Assembly (NCBI GenBank): GCA_963728975.1
Contig: CAVSMF010000002.1
Span: 1-64,000, forward strand
DNA length: 64,000 nt
Direction of reading: 5' to 3'
Source of the DNA: DATFCK01 sp963728975
GTDB lineage: Bacteria; Verrucomicrobiota; Verrucomicrobiia; Chthoniobacterales; UBA10450
Of this stretch, positions 45,711 to 54,806 are shown in pieces. Each line of letters begins with the position of its first letter. The stretch's first letter is position 1. Under the pieces are notes generated by a model. The model did no database searches and was not told where the DNA came from. It worked only from the letters and a program-made list of their open reading frames with translations. The position numbers and the translations under genes are program-made.

Positions 45711-47270
45711 TTAATGCATCGGCCCCGCCGGCTGCCCGATTTTGGGAGGTTTGCAGACCCAAATGGCGGCGGCGGAAACCAGCAATCCAATGGCAATCAC
45801 AAAAAACGCATCGTTGAACGCCATAATAAAAGCGTTCCTGCTAATAGTGGATTTGATTACCGCATAAGTTTGCCGGAGAGCGGTGACCGGGCCAAACCCC
45901 TTGCTCAGGAAAGCGTGTTGGAGCGCGGCCAGGCGCACTTGGGTCGCCGGAGCGTAGGAAGTGACCAGTTCCCCGATCCGTAAATCGTGGAATTGTTCGC
46001 GGCGCGTCACCAGGGTGGAAAGAATGGCGATACCGAAGCTGCCGCCGACATTGCGGAAAATATTGAAGATGGCGGAGCCGCTCCCGGCATCCTTCGGGGC
46101 GAGAGTGGCGACAGCCAATCCGGTCACGGGAACAATGGTAAAGGGCTGTCCGAACGCGCGCACAATATTGGCGATGGTGAGCTGGTCGCCGGCGGTGCTG
46201 GGGCTCATATTCGTGTTCATGAAGCAGCTCGCGGCAAATATGACGCAGCCCAGGCAGACCAGCAGCCGTTGATCGAACCGATTCATCAGCCAGGGCAGAA
46301 ATGGGAAGATGAGAAATTGGGGCAGACCGACCCAGATCAGCACTTCGCCGATCTGGAGCGGGCTGTATCCCTGCACGGTGCCGAGATAAAGTGGAATCAG
46401 GAAAATGGTCCCGTAGAGGGCCAGACCGAGTCCAAACGCGACGATGGAAGTGAAAGCGAGGTTGCGGCAGGCTAACAAACGCAAATTCACAAAAGGCTTT
46501 TCCCGCACGAGCTCGATCGTAACGAACAAAGGAACGAAGATTGCCGCGAGAACGGCGCAGTTCCGGATGAAAGGGCTGCCGAACCAGTCTTTGCGTTGTC
46601 CTTCTTCGAGCATGGCGATCAGCGAGCCGAGACCGATTGCCATGCAAGTAATCCCCCACCAATCGCCGCGGAGCAGTTCCTCGAGTTTCAGTCGTTGCTT
46701 GTCCACCGCCCACAGAATCGACAAAAACATGAACGCGCCGGGGATGAAGTTAACGTAAAAGTTCCATTCCCAACCGAAATGGCCCGTTAACCAGCCGCCG
46801 AGGGCGGGACCGATTGCCGGCGCCAGAGTCGCGGTCATGCCAAACATGGCCTGTCCGACAGGCAGGAGATTTCTCGGCATTGTGCTGACAATGACGGTAA
46901 GGGCCATGGGAATAAAGACGCCGCCGGTAAAGCCCTGGCCGGCCCGAAAGACAATCATCTCGCTCAGACTGGTGGAGATGCCGCACAAGGCGGAGAAGGC
47001 CAGAAACAAAACGATGTTTACCAGCAGATAGTAACGGACAGTGAACACTTCGGAGAGCCAGGCGGTAAGCGGAATGGTGACGATTTCCCCGACCAGATAC
47101 GCGGTCGAAATCCACGATCCCTCGTCGGGCGTGGCCGCGATGCCGCCCGAAATGTCGCGCAAGGATGAATTCGTGATCTGGATGTCGAGCACGGCCATGA
47201 AGGCGCCCAGCATGGTCCCGAACACTGCGATCCACTTCCGCAGATTCATGGGGGGATTTTCCTCGGCCAC
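45711..47270 (-). CDS. emrB: DHA2-family drug efflux permease (EmrB/QacA type)
   Basis: This is a 519-aa, 14-span major facilitator. The motif LDIQITNSSLRDISGG in span 1 and GSWISTAYLVGEIVTIPLTA in span 2 are typical, followed by FRAGQGFTGGVFIPMALTVI (motif C-like). It is the inner membrane pump of a tripartite system: it lies four bases after the outer membrane channel gene and downstream of the HlyD-type adaptor in one minus-strand operon. Substrates are not predictable. Confidence 0.93.
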   Translation of the reverse strand: MAEENPPMNLRKWIAVFGTMLGAFMAVLDIQITNSSLRDISGGIAATPDEGSWISTAYLVGEIVTIPLTAWLSEVFTVRYYLLVNIVLFLAFSALCGISTSLSEMIVFRAGQGFTGGVFIPMALTVIVSTMPRNLLPVGQAMFGMTATLAPAIGPALGGWLTGHFGWEWNFYVNFIPGAFMFLSILWAVDKQRLKLEELLRGDWWGITCMAIGLGSLIAMLEEGQRKDWFGSPFIRNCAVLAAIFVPLFVTIELVREKPFVNLRLLACRNLAFTSIVAFGLGLALYGTIFLIPLYLGTVQGYSPLQIGEVLIWVGLPQFLIFPFLPWLMNRFDQRLLVCLGCVIFAASCFMNTNMSPSTAGDQLTIANIVRAFGQPFTIVPVTGLAVATLAPKDAGSGSAIFNIFRNVGGSFGIAILSTLVTRREQFHDLRIGELVTSYAPATQVRLAALQHAFLSKGFGPVTALRQTYAVIKSTISRNAFIMAFNDAFFVIAIGLLVSAAAIWVCKPPKIGQPAGPMH

Positions 47271-47274
47271 GGTT

Positions 47275-48810
47275 TTACCTCCAATCGCCCCCGAGGGCTT
47301 TGATCAACTGGACCGTGGCTTGCATGCGTTGGCCGAGGAGCTGGGTTTGCGCGCGTTGGGCCTGGAGCACGGTCCGCTCGGCATCGAGGACGTCGAGAAA
47401 ATTAACCGCGCCTTTCTGATACTGGCGCTGGCTTAAATCAAACGCGCGCCGGGAGGCTTCGATGACCCGGCCTTGCGCTTCAAATTCACCGCCGATCGTT
47501 CGGATATCGCTCAGCGCATCTTCCACTTCCTGGAACGCAACCAGCAGTTGTTGCCGGTAACGGCCTAACGCCTCTTGATAACGCTCCCTCGCGCCTTCCA
47601 GATTCGCGGCGTTGCGTCCGCCCTCAAAGATGGGCAGATGAACGCTCGGTCCGATGTCCCAAAAGCGGCTTTGAGCATCGAAAAGCAAACCGAGATCCGC
47701 GCTTTCGAACCCGGCCGCGCCGGTCAGCCGGATTCGGGGAAAAAACGCCGCCCGGGCCACGCCGATCCGCTCGGTCGCGGCCGCCAGCTCGCGTTCGGCG
47801 CGGGCGACATCGGGCCGCCGCTCGAGCAATTCGCTTGGAATTCCGGGCCGGACGCGCGGAGCATTCCCGGCCAGGGGTCGGTGGGAGAAGCGGACTTCGC
47901 CGGCGGGTTTGCCTAACAACGTGGCCAGCGCGTCCTCCAGTTGGGCGCGGCCCCGTTCGACGGCGGCGACCGCTGCTTCGTTTGTGGCCAGGTCAGCCTG
48001 GGCACGGGTTACATCGAGTTCGCTGGTCAAGCCGGCATGGAGGCGCTCTTCGGCGATCCGCAATGATTCCCGCCGGGTTTTGATCGCCCGGTCGAGCACG
48101 TCCTGCTCGGCGTCGGCCGCGCGGAGGGTGAAATATGTGGAAGCTACACTGGCGGTAACACTGAGATGCATCGCCCGGTAATCGGCCATCGCCGCCTGCG
48201 CTTCCGCCCGGGCCGCGCGATATTCGTGGCGAACCCGCCCAAACAAATCGATCTCCCAGTTCAACTCCGCCGGCAGCCGAAAAAGGTTCTGGGTTGTGGA
48301 AAGCGGTTGATTAGTCAGGATCGGAGGAGTTTGACCCAGGCCACCCCCTCCGCCGAACGGGTTCCCGCCGATGAGCTCGCCTTTTTGATACGGGAGCGTA
48401 TTCGATGTCCGCGTCCGCTGGCCCCGGGCGTTAACGTCCAGGTTTGGAAAAAAATCCGCTCCCGCCACTCGGGCCTGGGCGCGGGCCTGGCCGATCCGGG
48501 CCGCGGCGATTCGCAATTGTTGATTGGCCGATAACGCCTCGGTTTCGAGCCGGTCCAAATCGCCATCATCGAAGACGGTCCACCAGGTTTCGCGCGATTG
48601 TTTGCCGCCCGGCTCCGCCAGTTTCCAATTTTTACCTAAACCGTTCTTGTAAACAGCCGGAGTTTCCCGGTCGGCGGCGGGCGGTCCATGATAGATTGGG
48701 CCCAGAAAACAACCGGTTAGGCCAAGGCCGGCCCCAAAACAGATCGACCACCGGCGGGCCAGACACTCCGGTGAACGGCGGGCGCCGGCCACGGCCGCTT
48801 GCCCGATCAT
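47275..48810 (-). CDS. Outer membrane efflux lipoprotein (NodT/TolC family)
   Basis: This is a 511-aa protein. The signal has lipobox LGLTGC, then GPIYHGPPAADRETPAVYKN. Two OEP repeats follow with alpha-helical barrel segments (LETEALSANQQLRIAAARIG, GLTSELDVTRAQADLATNEA, LERRPDVARAERELAAATER, KGAVNFLDVLDAERTVLQAQ). It forms the trimeric exit duct of the pump. Its start overlaps the stop of the adaptor gene (ATGA), so the start at 48810 is preferred over a longer frame. Confidence 0.92.
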   Translation of the reverse strand: MIGQAAVAGARRSPECLARRWSICFGAGLGLTGCFLGPIYHGPPAADRETPAVYKNGLGKNWKLAEPGGKQSRETWWTVFDDGDLDRLETEALSANQQLRIAAARIGQARAQARVAGADFFPNLDVNARGQRTRTSNTLPYQKGELIGGNPFGGGGGLGQTPPILTNQPLSTTQNLFRLPAELNWEIDLFGRVRHEYRAARAEAQAAMADYRAMHLSVTASVASTYFTLRAADAEQDVLDRAIKTRRESLRIAEERLHAGLTSELDVTRAQADLATNEAAVAAVERGRAQLEDALATLLGKPAGEVRFSHRPLAGNAPRVRPGIPSELLERRPDVARAERELAAATERIGVARAAFFPRIRLTGAAGFESADLGLLFDAQSRFWDIGPSVHLPIFEGGRNAANLEGARERYQEALGRYRQQLLVAFQEVEDALSDIRTIGGEFEAQGRVIEASRRAFDLSQRQYQKGAVNFLDVLDAERTVLQAQRAQTQLLGQRMQATVQLIKALGGDWR

Positions 48811-49892
48811 TGGCGCTTGCCTGTGCGCAGATCGATCTTCGGCTCGCATGATAACCCCGGCATCACCCGGTCCCGATACCCTCCCAGATTGTCGAATACG
48901 ATCTTCACCGGCACGCGTTGCACGATCTTGGTGAAATTACCGGTGGCGTTGTCCGGCGGCAGCAACGCGAATGTCGATCCAGTGCCCGGTTGAAAACTAT
49001 CGACATGGGCACTGAATGTATGGTCCGGCACGGCATCGATTTTGACTTCGACATGCTGTCCCGCTCGAACCCGGGCGAGCTGTGTCTCCTTGAAATTACC
49101 GAGCACCCAGACATCGGGTTGCACCACCGCCATGAGAGCCTGCCCCGGCTGAATTCGGGCCCCGGTTTCGACCGACTTCTTTCCGACGATCCCATCAACG
49201 GGCGCAATGATCGTCGTGTAGGAAAGCTGAAGTTCCGCGTTGCTTAGGGCTGCTTCCGCCGCCGCCAAATCCGCTTTGGCTGCGGCGGTCGCTCCGGTGG
49301 CGGCTTTGAACGCCGCAGTCGCATTGTCCACGTCTGCTTTCGAAACCGCTTTGATGTCGTTCTGATAAAGCCCGGTGACGCGATCGTAATCGCTTTGCGC
49401 TCGGTCGAGATTAGCTTCCGCCTGCTCGGTAGCGGCCCGCCGCTGCAATACTTGCGCGCGAGTTTGTTCCACCGCCACCTTGAAATCCCGCGGGTCGAGC
49501 ACGATCAGCGGTTGACCTGCCTTGACCAACTGATTGTCATCCACATCGACGGTTTCGACCGTCCCGGCCACGCGCGCGCTGATTTCGTGGATGTGCCCGG
49601 CGGTATAGGCATCGTCAGTCGATTCAAAATTGCGCGCGTGCAGCCAGTAGAGAAACCCGCCGACCACCAAAATGGCGGCAACGATTCCGCCGATAATCAA
49701 AACCTTTTTTGAAGGATGAAATTTCCTCTTTGGGCCGTCATCCCGGTCGTTCTCGTCGCTTTCGTCCTCCCGGCTTTCACGGCCGCGCCGACCACTTGTC
49801 TTATCATCCCGTGCCCGCGGCTCCTCTCGCAGGTTTTGCGATTGGCCGTCGTCCTCGGGACTTCGGTTTGGGTCCTGGTTCTCGCTAGGCAT
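48807..49892 (-). CDS. emrA: HlyD/EmrA-type membrane fusion protein
   Basis: This is a 361-aa periplasmic adaptor. The first 60 residues are an unusually long, charged, disordered cytoplasmic tail (rich in Glu, Asp, Arg), then one membrane span (VLIIGGIVAAILVVGGFLYW), a biotinyl-lipoyl-like half (VAGTVETVDVDDNQLVKAGQ), a long coiled-coil hairpin rich in Ala, and SYTTIIAPVDGIVGKKSVET. It is the first gene of the adaptor-channel-pump operon. Regulation is not visible: no MarR or TetR gene is adjacent. Confidence 0.92.
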   Translation of the reverse strand: MPSENQDPNRSPEDDGQSQNLREEPRARDDKTSGRRGRESREDESDENDRDDGPKRKFHPSKKVLIIGGIVAAILVVGGFLYWLHARNFESTDDAYTAGHIHEISARVAGTVETVDVDDNQLVKAGQPLIVLDPRDFKVAVEQTRAQVLQRRAATEQAEANLDRAQSDYDRVTGLYQNDIKAVSKADVDNATAAFKAATGATAAAKADLAAAEAALSNAELQLSYTTIIAPVDGIVGKKSVETGARIQPGQALMAVVQPDVWVLGNFKETQLARVRAGQHVEVKIDAVPDHTFSAHVDSFQPGTGSTFALLPPDNATGNFTKIVQRVPVKIVFDNLGGYRDRVMPGLSCEPKIDLRTGKRQ

Positions 49893-49966
49893 TGGCGTTC
49901 TGACTCTTACGTGGGGTTGCTAAGTAATCGTGCTCGCCTCCCATTTTGGCCTGTTTAAGCTTCCTC

Positions 49967-50560
49967 TCAACCAGTCGCCCCGCCCGATTCCTGGAACAAT
50001 CGTTCAAGGCGGCGGTCGGGAATGAACCAGATGAGGGCGACCAAGAGATAGAGGCAACCGGCGATCGCCGGCTGGAAGCAGGAGAGAATAACGCCGGCGA
50101 TGTAGAAAAGAAGAGAGAGCTTGCCTTTGACATCGAAACCGATGGCCCGGGCAAGTTGGGAATCGCGGCCTTGCGAGGAGACGATCAAGTTTTGCAGGAT
50201 GTAATAGGAAATCGCGGCCATGAACAGGATTGCGCCATAGAACGCCGACGGCACGGGCTTAAAATGGTTTTCACCCATCCAGCCGGTCACGAAAGGAAAC
50301 AGTGAAAGCCAAAAGAGCAGATGCAGATTCGCCCACATGATCGCCCCGTTTATGGACCCGCAGGCTTTGAGAAGGTGGTGATGATTGTTCCAATAGATGC
50401 CGAGATAAATGAAACTTAAGATATAGGTCAGAAAAACCGGCAGCAACGGCTTCAGCGCGCCAATGCTCGGATCGTGCGGAATTTTCAATTCGAGCACCAT
50501 GATGGTGATGATAATGGCCAGGACGCCGTCGCTGAACGCTTCGAGCCGGTGTGTTTCCAT
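49967..50560 (-). CDS. TMEM175-like potassium channel family protein
   Basis: This is a 197-aa protein with six hydrophobic segments. The family signature at the N-terminus is METHRLEAFSDGVLAIIITI (RxxxFSDGVxAIAxT), followed by HDPSIGALKPLLPVFLTYIL, WNNHHHLLKACGSINGAIMW and WLSLFPFVTGWMGENHFKPV. Bacterial TMEM175 proteins are K+ leak channels. The ATG at 50560 fits the conserved start; a longer frame upstream covers DNA of the divergent tlyA gene. Confidence 0.88.
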   Translation of the reverse strand: METHRLEAFSDGVLAIIITIMVLELKIPHDPSIGALKPLLPVFLTYILSFIYLGIYWNNHHHLLKACGSINGAIMWANLHLLFWLSLFPFVTGWMGENHFKPVPSAFYGAILFMAAISYYILQNLIVSSQGRDSQLARAIGFDVKGKLSLLFYIAGVILSCFQPAIAGCLYLLVALIWFIPDRRLERLFQESGGATG

Positions 50561-50720
50561 GCCGCATGGTAACCGGAAACCGAATTTCGCCGCAACCCGA
50601 AGAGACGACCCGGAAAGCGGCAAGGCGGGGCCGGCCACGCCTTGGAGGCCGTTGTAAACCCACGGCTGTTGCAGCAGAGTGTGTTTGCATCGCATCGCAC
50701 CGTCTTGATTCCGGTGGACA

Positions 50721-51461
50721 ATGACTAAGAAATCGCGTCTGGATAATCTTCTGGTAAGCCGGGGTTTTTTCCCGAGCCGCGAACAGGCCCGGCGCGCGAT
50801 TATGGCGGGCGAAGTCAAGATCGGGACGCGCGTGGCCGCCAAACCCTCCGACCTCCTGGCCCCGGACGAGGAAGTCGTGGTCGCCGCCGCCTCGAAATAC
50901 GTGGGTCGCGGCGGTCTGAAACTCGAAAGCGCTCTGGATTTTTTCCGGATTGATGTCGCCGGGAAGGTTGCTCTCGATATCGGCGCCTCTACCGGAGGGT
51001 TTACCGATTGCCTTTTGCAGCGGGGCGCGGCCAAGGTTTACGCCGTCGACGTCGGCCATGGGCAATTAGCCTGGAAGATCCGCCGCAACCCGAACGTCGT
51101 CGTTCTCGAAAAACTGAATGCGCGCTTTCTCTCGCGCGAGCATATTCCGGAGCCGGTTGCGCTTTGCACAATCGACGTCTCTTTCATCTCACTGACTTTG
51201 ATCTTGCCTAACGCGTTTGAATTGCTAACTCCAGACGGTGTGATCCTTGCCCTGATCAAGCCGCAGTTCGAGCTCGAACGCAGCGACGTTGGCCGGGGAG
51301 GCATTGTCCGTGAACCGGAGCTGCACGAAAAAGCGAAGCAGAAAATTGTCGATTTTGTCGCGGGCTTTGGGAATGTGGTGGTCGGGATCAATCCATCCGC
51401 AGTGAGCGGAATGGATGGCAACCAGGAGTTTTTTGCATGTCTCCGAAGACGATCGGCCTAA
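50721..51461 (+). CDS. tlyA: TlyA family rRNA 2'-O-methyltransferase
   Basis: This is a 246-aa protein. The N-terminal S4 RNA-binding domain (RLDNLLVSRGFFPSREQARR) precedes an FtsJ-like methyltransferase domain with VALDIGASTGGFTDCLLQRG, YAVDVGHGQLAWKIR, LCTIDVSFISLTLILP and ALIKPQFELERSDVGRGGIV. TlyA methylates 16S and 23S rRNA 2'-OH groups and is often annotated as hemolysin A. Its 3' end overlaps the NAD kinase gene by 25 bp, a common pairing. Confidence 0.94.
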   Translation: MTKKSRLDNLLVSRGFFPSREQARRAIMAGEVKIGTRVAAKPSDLLAPDEEVVVAAASKYVGRGGLKLESALDFFRIDVAGKVALDIGASTGGFTDCLLQRGAAKVYAVDVGHGQLAWKIRRNPNVVVLEKLNARFLSREHIPEPVALCTIDVSFISLTLILPNAFELLTPDGVILALIKPQFELERSDVGRGGIVREPELHEKAKQKIVDFVAGFGNVVVGINPSAVSGMDGNQEFFACLRRRSA

Positions 51462-52303
51462 TTGCGCACCCCCGGAAACCGGGTGTAGCGGAGGTGATCG
51501 CCGCCGTCGCCGAAGAATTCCGCAAACTGGGGATTCAGGTGCGGCTGGAACAAGCAGCCGCCAGATTGCTGGGAGAGCGCGCGGAAACGACTATCTCGGA
51601 ATTGGCGGCGGAGACCGACCTGCTCGTTGTCCTGGGCGGCGACGGCACGATTTTAAACGCCGCGGGCCACCTGGGCGACCACGTGAAGCCGATCTTTGGC
51701 ATTAACGTTGGGTCTCTGGGCTTTCTCACTTGCTCGAGTTCAGCCGATTATCGAGAGGCAGCGGAGGCTGTAGCAAAAGGCCGGATCAGCTTTAGCGAGC
51801 GAACCATGCTCCAAGTCCAGGTGATCTCGCACGGCAAAGCCGGCCCCGCCGCGATTGGATTGAACGACGCGGTTTTGAGCCGCGGCAAACTTTCCCGGCT
51901 CATTTTGTTGCGCACCCGGGTAGACGGTGAAGATCTTACCGAATTCAACGCCGACGGCATTATTGTCGCGACCCCGACAGGTTCGACAGCTTATTCCCTT
52001 TCGGCCGGCGGTCCGATCATGGCACCGGAATCAGGAGTCTTCGTCATCACGCCGATTTGCCCGCACGTGCTGACCAACCGGTCGGTCATCGTCCGGGAGG
52101 AGTCGCTGATCGAGATCGAAGTCAGCGACCCCGACGATCCGGTTTATCTTGCAGTGGACGGCCGGGACCCAACGCTGCTGGAGTTTGGCGACACCGTGGC
52201 TGTCCGCCGGGCAGAAAGGAAGCTGCCGCTTGCGGTCATGCCGAATGTGTCCTTCTTCAACGTGGTCAGGCAAAAGTTGAAGTGGAGGGGAAGCAATCTC
52301 TGA
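51437..52303 (+). CDS. nadK: NAD kinase
   Basis: It phosphorylates NAD to NADP. It is 288 aa, cytosolic. The motif LLVVLGGDGTILNAAGHLGD (GGDGT) is followed by INVGSLGFLTCSS, FNADGIIVATPTGSTAYSLS and AGGPIMAPESGVFVITPICP, and YLAVDGRDPTLLEFGD near the C-terminus. Start MSPKTIGLIAHPRKPG within the end of tlyA, hence translational coupling. Length and motifs are normal. Confidence 0.96.
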   Translation: MSPKTIGLIAHPRKPGVAEVIAAVAEEFRKLGIQVRLEQAAARLLGERAETTISELAAETDLLVVLGGDGTILNAAGHLGDHVKPIFGINVGSLGFLTCSSSADYREAAEAVAKGRISFSERTMLQVQVISHGKAGPAAIGLNDAVLSRGKLSRLILLRTRVDGEDLTEFNADGIIVATPTGSTAYSLSAGGPIMAPESGVFVITPICPHVLTNRSVIVREESLIEIEVSDPDDPVYLAVDGRDPTLLEFGDTVAVRRAERKLPLAVMPNVSFFNVVRQKLKWRGSNL

Positions 52304-52401
52304 ACGCCGATGCCGGCGCAAGTTTTAATGTTGCGCTGCTTATCGAAGCCGGTGCGGAAAGAAACGCGACGCCTGGGACCTCCCCTTGCGCCGTTCTCGG
52401 C

Positions 52402-53718
52402 TTAACCGCCTGAACCGGGCGACGGAGGGGCCGGGGGCTGCGACTTTCCGCTAAGCAGCGTTGCTGGCAACGTCGTTACCGTCTTCAATAGATTACCCAG
52501 GAGGCCGCCGCCGCTGCCGCCACGCGATGTCGATGGGTTATTACTGGTCGCTGGCTGGGTGGATGTAATCGTTCCCACAACGTTTGTGACCGGGGTGGTA
52601 ACAGCGGTGACAGTGGCGGCACCCGATCCGGCCGGGGACGTCACCGGAGTTGGAACTATGTTGACTATCCCGCTCGTAGCCGGGGCCACATTGCTGACCA
52701 ATGAAACCAGCTCCGAACTGCTGGTCACCGGAAGCGATGCGACATTCGAAGTCGTGTTCGCCAGATTGTTCGTTACCGTGCCAACGGTTTCGGTTGTGGC
52801 AGCGACCACGGTATTGGCCACGGTCGCTGTCGAGGCCGTGGTTGTTTTGAGAGCGTCGGCCACGGTCTCCACTAAGACGGGCGCCGGCCCGCCGCTCTTC
52901 GGAGTCGAACCGGTCGCGCTGCTAACAACAGTGGGTAATGCGCCGACGATTCCGGCGGTTGGAACAAGTGGATTGGTGGCGGTGACCAGAACCTTCGTTC
53001 CATGTCCCATCACCAGATTTGTGGGGACGAGATCTCTTTTTGCGATCTGACTCTGCTGGGTTTCGATCGCGGCATCGATCAGAGGCATGCTTGGCAATAC
53101 CGCTGAACCGGGAAAATTAACCAGTGTCGATGTCTGGACGATCTGGGCCAGGTCGACATCGATCGGTTCGGGGATCCGTTTGGCGTCGGGGCGCATGATC
53201 ACCATTTTTCCGGGATGCAAGATCAGAGAATCGCCAAAGGTGCCGTTGCGTGAGAGGCGCAGGCTACCTTCCAGGACGAGCACCTTGATATATTGGTGGG
53301 GAATATATTCCATCATGATGGTGGTCCCGGTGATGGCCGCGGTCACGGCAGCGGTGTGAATTGTTGCGCCGCCGAGTCCCTTCGGCACTTGCAGAAGCAT
53401 GGAACCTTTCTCGAGGGTGAGATCGCGGGTGCCGGTTTTGAAACTGAAGAATGTTTCAGCGCCGATACGGGTGAGAGTGTTGTCCTGGAAGAGTAATTCC
53501 GAGCGTGATCTTACGCCGGTTTGAAGGCCCAGATCGTTTTTGATTACTTCGTGGAGAGCTGCTGGGTGACCGCCTTTTGCCGGGTCGACAACGCTGACTT
53601 GATTAATGACCTTGGTGACCTGCGCGGAGGTGAGAGGGCCGGCGAGGCCGGGGTGGGGGGTAAGGAGCGAGGTGGCGGAGGCGAGTGCGCAGAGGTAAGC
53701 GAAGGAAAGATTAGGCAT
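52402..53718 (-). CDS. FecR-domain exported protein with low-complexity tail
   Basis: This is a 438-aa protein. The signal peptide ends PGLAGPL. The FecR domain (about 60-190) has GVRSRSELLFQDNTLTRIGA, TLEKGSMLLQVPKGLGGATI, HTAAVTAAITGTTIMMEYIP and KVLVLEGSLRLSRNGTFG. From about residue 270 the protein is a long Thr/Val/Ala/Ser-rich, probably unstructured region with a Pro/Gly-rich end. Such exported FecR proteins are often encoded next to CHASE2 sensor proteins, as here. The role is probably envelope signalling or scaffolding. Confidence 0.88.
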   Translation of the reverse strand: MPNLSFAYLCALASATSLLTPHPGLAGPLTSAQVTKVINQVSVVDPAKGGHPAALHEVIKNDLGLQTGVRSRSELLFQDNTLTRIGAETFFSFKTGTRDLTLEKGSMLLQVPKGLGGATIHTAAVTAAITGTTIMMEYIPHQYIKVLVLEGSLRLSRNGTFGDSLILHPGKMVIMRPDAKRIPEPIDVDLAQIVQTSTLVNFPGSAVLPSMPLIDAAIETQQSQIAKRDLVPTNLVMGHGTKVLVTATNPLVPTAGIVGALPTVVSSATGSTPKSGGPAPVLVETVADALKTTTASTATVANTVVAATTETVGTVTNNLANTTSNVASLPVTSSSELVSLVSNVAPATSGIVNIVPTPVTSPAGSGAATVTAVTTPVTNVVGTITSTQPATSNNPSTSRGGSGGGLLGNLLKTVTTLPATLLSGKSQPPAPPSPGSGG

Positions 53719-53769
53719 AGTTCGGGCGGTCTGTTGATATAAATACTATAATTACTGTATTTACTGCAA

Positions 53770-54708
53770 CTAGAATCTCGCGGCTAGCCCCACCCCGACC
53801 CCGAAATTTATTACCTCATACCCAAACGCCCCCTTGGTAGAATCATTGCGCGCCCCCGATACCCCCCCAGTCAATCGGATCCCCCGGGTCGGAGAATAAC
53901 CCAGCCCAAGCGAAAGAGTCTGGTTGTGGTCGGTTCGAGCGTCGTCGCCGTAAAACTGCCCCGTATACCGGTAAAACAGGTCGGCATCCAGGGAGCGCGT
54001 TATCTGAAGGTGATATCCAAAATAAACCCCCGCCTGGTCCCGTTGCTGGGATGCCGGAGCCGTTTCGCCTATCACCCCGATTATTCCAGCCGACAAAAAA
54101 TGGGATCTGCCCAAGACAAATGTCTTTTGGGCGCCAAGTGTAAAATCATGATCCTGAAGCAGCTCCCTGCTTGCCGAGTTTAGCACTTCCGTGAAGTCGT
54201 AGCGCCCGAAGCCGACGATTCCAGGTGTATGCGGGACAAGCCAGCCAAGACCAGCGCCGAAAGAGATCCTTTCGAAATCCAACTCGTTGGCGCGGTCATA
54301 CCGGAAAACTGAAAGACGCGCCGAGATGTCTGTGGCCAGCCCCCGAATCAAAGTTGGGCGCCAAACCCCGCCGACATTGGCGGTAAGAAAGGAATCGCCT
54401 CGGGTGTGGTCAGGGGTCAGATCCACATTGCTCGTCCAGGACAGAGAAACGTCGGCGAAAATGTCGAACGAAGGCGGTCGCTCCTGATTTTTGAGGATGA
54501 TCTGGGTTCCGAAACTGTCGTCCCCGGAACTGGTCGCACTGTTCTTGTTCTCCGCGTCTCCAATCCCCACGAAGCGAGTGCCTTCGGGGGCGGAAGGATT
54601 AATGAAAAGACGGGACTGGGTAATCGAAGAAACCGCCTGTTGGCTTCGTCCGACGGCGACCGTGCCCAAGATCAACAGCAGTGCCAGGGATGCGGGGTTT
54701 GATGCCAC
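53770..54708 (-). CDS. Outer membrane beta-barrel protein
   Basis: This is a 312-aa protein. Signal peptide LALLLILGTVAVGRSQQ, then a barrel-like series of strands with aromatic ends: PSFDIFADVSLSWTSNVDLT, ISARLSVFRYDRANELDFE, GFGRYDFTEVLNSASREL, GVYFGYHLQITRSLDADLFY, QTLSLGLGYSPTRGIRLTGG, and a terminal Phe (VGVGLAARF) as in outer membrane barrels. It lies in the FecR-CHASE2 neighbourhood on the same strand as the FecR gene. GTG start. About 50 bp separate it from the FecR gene. Confidence 0.85.
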   Translation of the reverse strand: MASNPASLALLLILGTVAVGRSQQAVSSITQSRLFINPSAPEGTRFVGIGDAENKNSATSSGDDSFGTQIILKNQERPPSFDIFADVSLSWTSNVDLTPDHTRGDSFLTANVGGVWRPTLIRGLATDISARLSVFRYDRANELDFERISFGAGLGWLVPHTPGIVGFGRYDFTEVLNSASRELLQDHDFTLGAQKTFVLGRSHFLSAGIIGVIGETAPASQQRDQAGVYFGYHLQITRSLDADLFYRYTGQFYGDDARTDHNQTLSLGLGYSPTRGIRLTGGVSGARNDSTKGAFGYEVINFGVGVGLAARF

Positions 54709-54806
54709 TTCTAGGATTTAGCAAGCCGTATACCCAGCTTGGGGAGACGCGCCCAAGCGGCGTCGCCGCCTGTTCTGCGGGCATGGTTTCCGCTGGCTCC
54801 CAGATC